This document shows positions 7,411-9,452 of a stretch of 9,452 bases of DNA, in pieces. The number at the start of each line of letters is the position of its first letter. Position 1 is the first letter of the stretch. Location of the stretch: assembly GCA_902778985.1 (NCBI GenBank), contig CACYZS010000081.1, positions 1 through 9,452 on the forward strand. The letters are read 5' to 3'. The notes beneath the pieces were generated by a model. That model saw only the letters and a list, made by a program, of their open reading frames with translations, made no database searches and was not told the origin of the DNA. The DNA comes from an uncultured Ruminococcus sp. GTDB taxonomy: Bacteria; Bacillota; Clostridia; Oscillospirales; CAG-272. Made by a program: the position numbers and the translations under genes.

Positions 7411-8940
7411 TTACTTGTTTTCGTCGGCTTTCTTGGCGGCGGGCTTCTTCGCAGCGGGTTTCGCGGCGGTCGACTTGGCGGCGGGTTTCTTTTCCGCCGT
7501 CTCGCCTGCCGGCTTCTTCGCCGCGGCGGTCTTGGTCGAGGTAGCCTTCGTCGCGGGTTTCTTCGCGGCGGGCTTCTCCTCGGTCTTCGCCTCGTCTGCC
7601 TTCTTCTCCGCAGTCTTGGTCGCTGCTTTGGGCTTGGACGCGGTCGCGGTCTTCGCCTTCGCGGTCTTGACCTTCGCCTTTTCCTTCACGAGGTCCATCG
7701 CCGCCTTCACGAGAAGGTCGCGGCGGATATCCTCGGCGTCGACCATGCTCTTGACCTGATCGACGGGGACATTGTATGCGTCGGAGATGTTCTTGTATTC
7801 TTCCTCGACTTTATCGTCGGAGACCGAGAGGTTCTCGATCTTGGCGATGGTCTCGAGCGCGAGGCGGATCTTCACCTGCTTCTCCGCCATGGGACGCATC
7901 TGCTTGCGCAGGTCGTCGAGCGTCTGCCCGGTGTATTTCAGATAGGTCGAGAGGTCAAGCCCCTGCTGACGGAGCCGCGTGTCGTAGTCGCGGACGTAGT
8001 TCTCGGTCTCCGCGGCGAACATGGGCTCGGGGATCTCCGCCTGCACGAGGTCGATCAGTTTCTCGCTCAGCGCGTTCTCAAAGGCGGCGTCGGCGGACTG
8101 CTCTTTTCTCTTCTGAATGTTTGCCGAAACGTCGGCTTTATATTCAGCCAGGGTATCGAATTCCGAAACGTCTTTTGCGAACTCGTCGTCGAGGGCGGGG
8201 AGTTCGACCGTCTTGATGCCGTTCAGTTTGCAGGCAAAGACGGCGTCCTTACCGGCAAGTTCCTTGGCGTGGTACTCGGTGGGGAAGGTGACCTTCACGT
8301 CGAAGGCGTCGCCGATCGCGTGACCGACGATCTGATCTTCGAAACCGGGAATGAAACTGCCGCTTCCGAGTTTGAGGTCGTATTTCTCTGCGGCGCCGCC
8401 GTCGAAGGCAACTCCGTCGACCGTGCCCTTGTAGTCGATGTTGACGGTATCGTCGTTTGCGGCTGCGCGATCGGTGACGTCGACCGTACGGCCGTTTCTC
8501 TCCTGCACGCGCTTGACTTCGGCGTCGATCTCTTCGTCGGTGACCTTGACGGCTTCCTTCTCGGCTTCCAGACCCAGGTAGCCCTCGATCTTGACTTCGG
8601 GCTTCACGTACACGGTCGCCTTGAAAAGAACGCCGTCGTCGCCGATGTTGTCGACGTCGATCTCGGGCTGCCCGACCACGTCGAGTTCAGCCTCTTTGAT
8701 CGCCGCTTCGTAGGCGGCGGGCATCACCTGGTTGATGGCGTCCTCGTAAAACACGCCCTTGCCGTACATCTGTTCGATGATATGACGGGGCGCCTTTCCG
8801 CGACGGAAGCCGGGAACGGTGATCGATCCTTTCTTCTTATTGAACGCGTCGGAGACCGCTTTTTCAAAGGTCTCCTTGTCGACCGAGAAACCGATCTCGA
8901 ACCGGTTGGTTCCTGCCGCTTCTTTTTTAGTCAGAGCCAT
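7411..8940 (-). CDS. tig: Trigger factor with a histone-H1-like Lys/Ala-rich C-terminal tail
   Basis: Trigger factor is the ribosome-bound chaperone and peptidyl-prolyl isomerase that meets nascent chains at the exit tunnel. The usual domains are present. The ribosome-binding N-domain carries the signature GFRRGKAP (44-51). An FKBP-like PPIase domain spans about 163-247, with VNIDYKGTVDG and SFIPGFEDQIVG. The C-terminal chaperone arms cover about 250-418. After this an extra tail (about 421-509, DNA about 7411-7680) consists almost wholly of Lys, Ala, Thr, Pro and Glu; by hand count 27 Lys and 28 Ala in 89 residues, with four PAAK units. Trigger factors are normally about 430 residues, so the tail accounts for the extra length. 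It is probably disordered and basic, and could increase affinity for rRNA or other nucleic acid (inference). ATG 8940 has a GGAGG site about 8 nt upstream. It is the first gene of tig-clpP-clpX. Confidence 0.96.
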   Translation of the reverse strand: MALTKKEAAGTNRFEIGFSVDKETFEKAVSDAFNKKKGSITVPGFRRGKAPRHIIEQMYGKGVFYEDAINQVMPAAYEAAIKEAELDVVGQPEIDVDNIGDDGVLFKATVYVKPEVKIEGYLGLEAEKEAVKVTDEEIDAEVKRVQERNGRTVDVTDRAAANDDTVNIDYKGTVDGVAFDGGAAEKYDLKLGSGSFIPGFEDQIVGHAIGDAFDVKVTFPTEYHAKELAGKDAVFACKLNGIKTVELPALDDEFAKDVSEFDTLAEYKADVSANIQKRKEQSADAAFENALSEKLIDLVQAEIPEPMFAAETENYVRDYDTRLRQQGLDLSTYLKYTGQTLDDLRKQMRPMAEKQVKIRLALETIAKIENLSVSDDKVEEEYKNISDAYNVPVDQVKSMVDAEDIRRDLLVKAAMDLVKEKAKVKTAKAKTATASKPKAATKTAEKKADEAKTEEKPAAKKPATKATSTKTAAAKKPAGETAEKKPAAKSTAAKPAAKKPAAKKADENK

Positions 8941-8984
8941 TGGGTTTTCCTCCAGAAAAAACTTTATTTTTTAATAACCGTATT

Positions 8985-9013
8985 ATTTTACAATGAAAGA
9001 AACGTATTGTCAA
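8985..9013 (-). promoter_or_regulatory. Sigma-A type promoter for tig-clpP-clpX
   Basis: Read on the minus strand, a consensus -35 TTGACA (9013-9008) and -10 TAAAAT (8990-8985) are separated by exactly 17 nt in an AT-rich island. Transcription should begin near 8978, giving a leader of about 38 nt before the tig ATG. I saw no inverted repeat like the CIRCE element (HrcA) and no clear CtsR-type operator, so the sequence suggests constitutive expression rather than heat-shock repression. Confidence 0.85.
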
Positions 9014-9045
9014 GCAATTTGCCCCAAAAAAAGACCGAAAAAGAG

Positions 9046-9067
9046 AAAAAAGGGGCGGACAGACCGC
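9046..9067 (-). terminator. Weak intrinsic terminator after the metallophosphoesterase gene
   Basis: On the minus strand, directly after the stop codon, a short GCGG/CCGC hairpin (9055-9058 with 9064-9067, loop 5 nt) is followed by CCC and a run of six T (9051-9046), with two more T-rich runs further on. The stem is only 4 bp, so this may be a weak terminator with some read-through into tig, which has its own promoter just downstream. Confidence 0.45.
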
Positions 9068-9068
9068 T

Positions 9069-9452
9069 TTAACGGAGCAGCCGGGGCAGAAAATCGAGGT
9101 AATCCGCCGAGATGAAACGCAGGGTGATCCCCTCGAAAACCGTGGTCGACGGGACGGTGTAGATCCCGTGGATGTGTCCGAAACAGCACTCGGTCACGCC
9201 GTATTCGTGCAAAAGATCCACGATCGGACGGCAGACCTGATCCCCCCAGACGGGCGGGAAGTGGAAGAAAGCGAGCGGGGTGGCGCCGGGATTCTCCTCC
9301 GCGATCCTCTTCGCCGCGTCGAGCGAGAGTTGCAGGCGCGTCGCCTCACGGTTGACCAGTTTCTCAAAGTCGCCGTGCGCCCCCTCGTCGTCCTCGCTGA
9401 ACCAGCCGCGGGTGCCGCAGACGATCCGACCGTCCGATAGAAACGCGTTGTT
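9069..9452 (-). CDS. Metallophosphoesterase (calcineurin-like), 3' part only
   Basis: The frame is open from the window edge to the TAA at 9069-9071, giving the last 127 residues. Visible motifs are CGTRGW near the cut end, FHFPPVWGD in the middle, and FGHIHG, which matches the C-terminal GHxH metal-binding motif of calcineurin-like phosphoesterases. The protein ends in ISADYLDFLPRLLR. This pattern matches a family of predicted cytoplasmic phosphohydrolases common in Firmicutes. The N-terminal metal ligands (DxH, GD, GNH) would lie outside the window, so activity and substrate cannot be judged. A plus-strand open frame across 9168-9440 is its antisense shadow. Confidence 0.85.
   Translation of the reverse strand, partial: NNAFLSDGRIVCGTRGWFSEDDEGAHGDFEKLVNREATRLQLSLDAAKRIAEENPGATPLAFFHFPPVWGDQVCRPIVDLLHEYGVTECCFGHIHGIYTVPSTTVFEGITLRFISADYLDFLPRLLR

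Noticed and set aside
6946..9072. Plus-strand open frame of 708 codons across clpP and tig
   Set aside because: It lies wholly antisense to two clear conserved genes. Its long Gly/Arg/Leu-rich part mirrors the Lys/Ala tail of trigger factor. GC-rich codon use leaves few stops on the opposite strand.

Overview
The window looks like chromosomal housekeeping DNA from a GC-rich member of the Firmicutes, most likely an uncultured clostridial or oscillospiral gut-type bacterium. The grounds are the gene order tig-clpP-clpX, a single-chain GlyQS-type glycyl-tRNA synthetase, MtaB, the DUF421/DUF4363 pair, strong AGGAGG-like ribosome binding sites and sigma-A type promoters. The lineage is an inference from gene content. 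I see no mobile element, CRISPR array, tRNA or rRNA.

Layout. Positions 22-1086, minus strand: a two-gene unit, a DUF421 membrane protein and a small DUF4363 protein overlapping by 4 bp, ending in a stem-loop. Positions 1087-1225: a divergent intergenic region with a near-consensus plus-strand promoter. Positions 1226-5352, plus strand: mtaB, glyS and a phospholipase-D-family membrane protein, closely spaced. This run ends at a bidirectional terminator (5366-5398) shared with the convergent minus-strand operon tig-clpP-clpX (8940 down to 5412), which has its own near-consensus promoter at 8985-9013. Positions 9069-9452, minus strand: the 3' part of a metallophosphoesterase gene cut by the window edge.

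How the genes work together. Trigger factor, ClpP and ClpX form a classic protein-quality-control cluster: folding of nascent chains plus ATP-driven degradation. The plus-strand operon joins two translation genes (tRNA-modifying MtaB and glycyl-tRNA synthetase) to a probable phospholipid enzyme.

The most notable observations are two apparent internal deletions in adjacent genes. mtaB lacks about 19 codons, including a cluster-binding cysteine, and is frameshifted. glyS lacks about 14 codons in frame from a very conserved stretch near its C-terminus. Both junctions carry the same short sequence, GA(T/C)TTCGC. Either this is a real decay process or the assembly has lost short segments here. The second notable item is a histone-H1-like Lys/Ala tail of about 90 residues on trigger factor. 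I found no convincing undescribed defence or mobile system.
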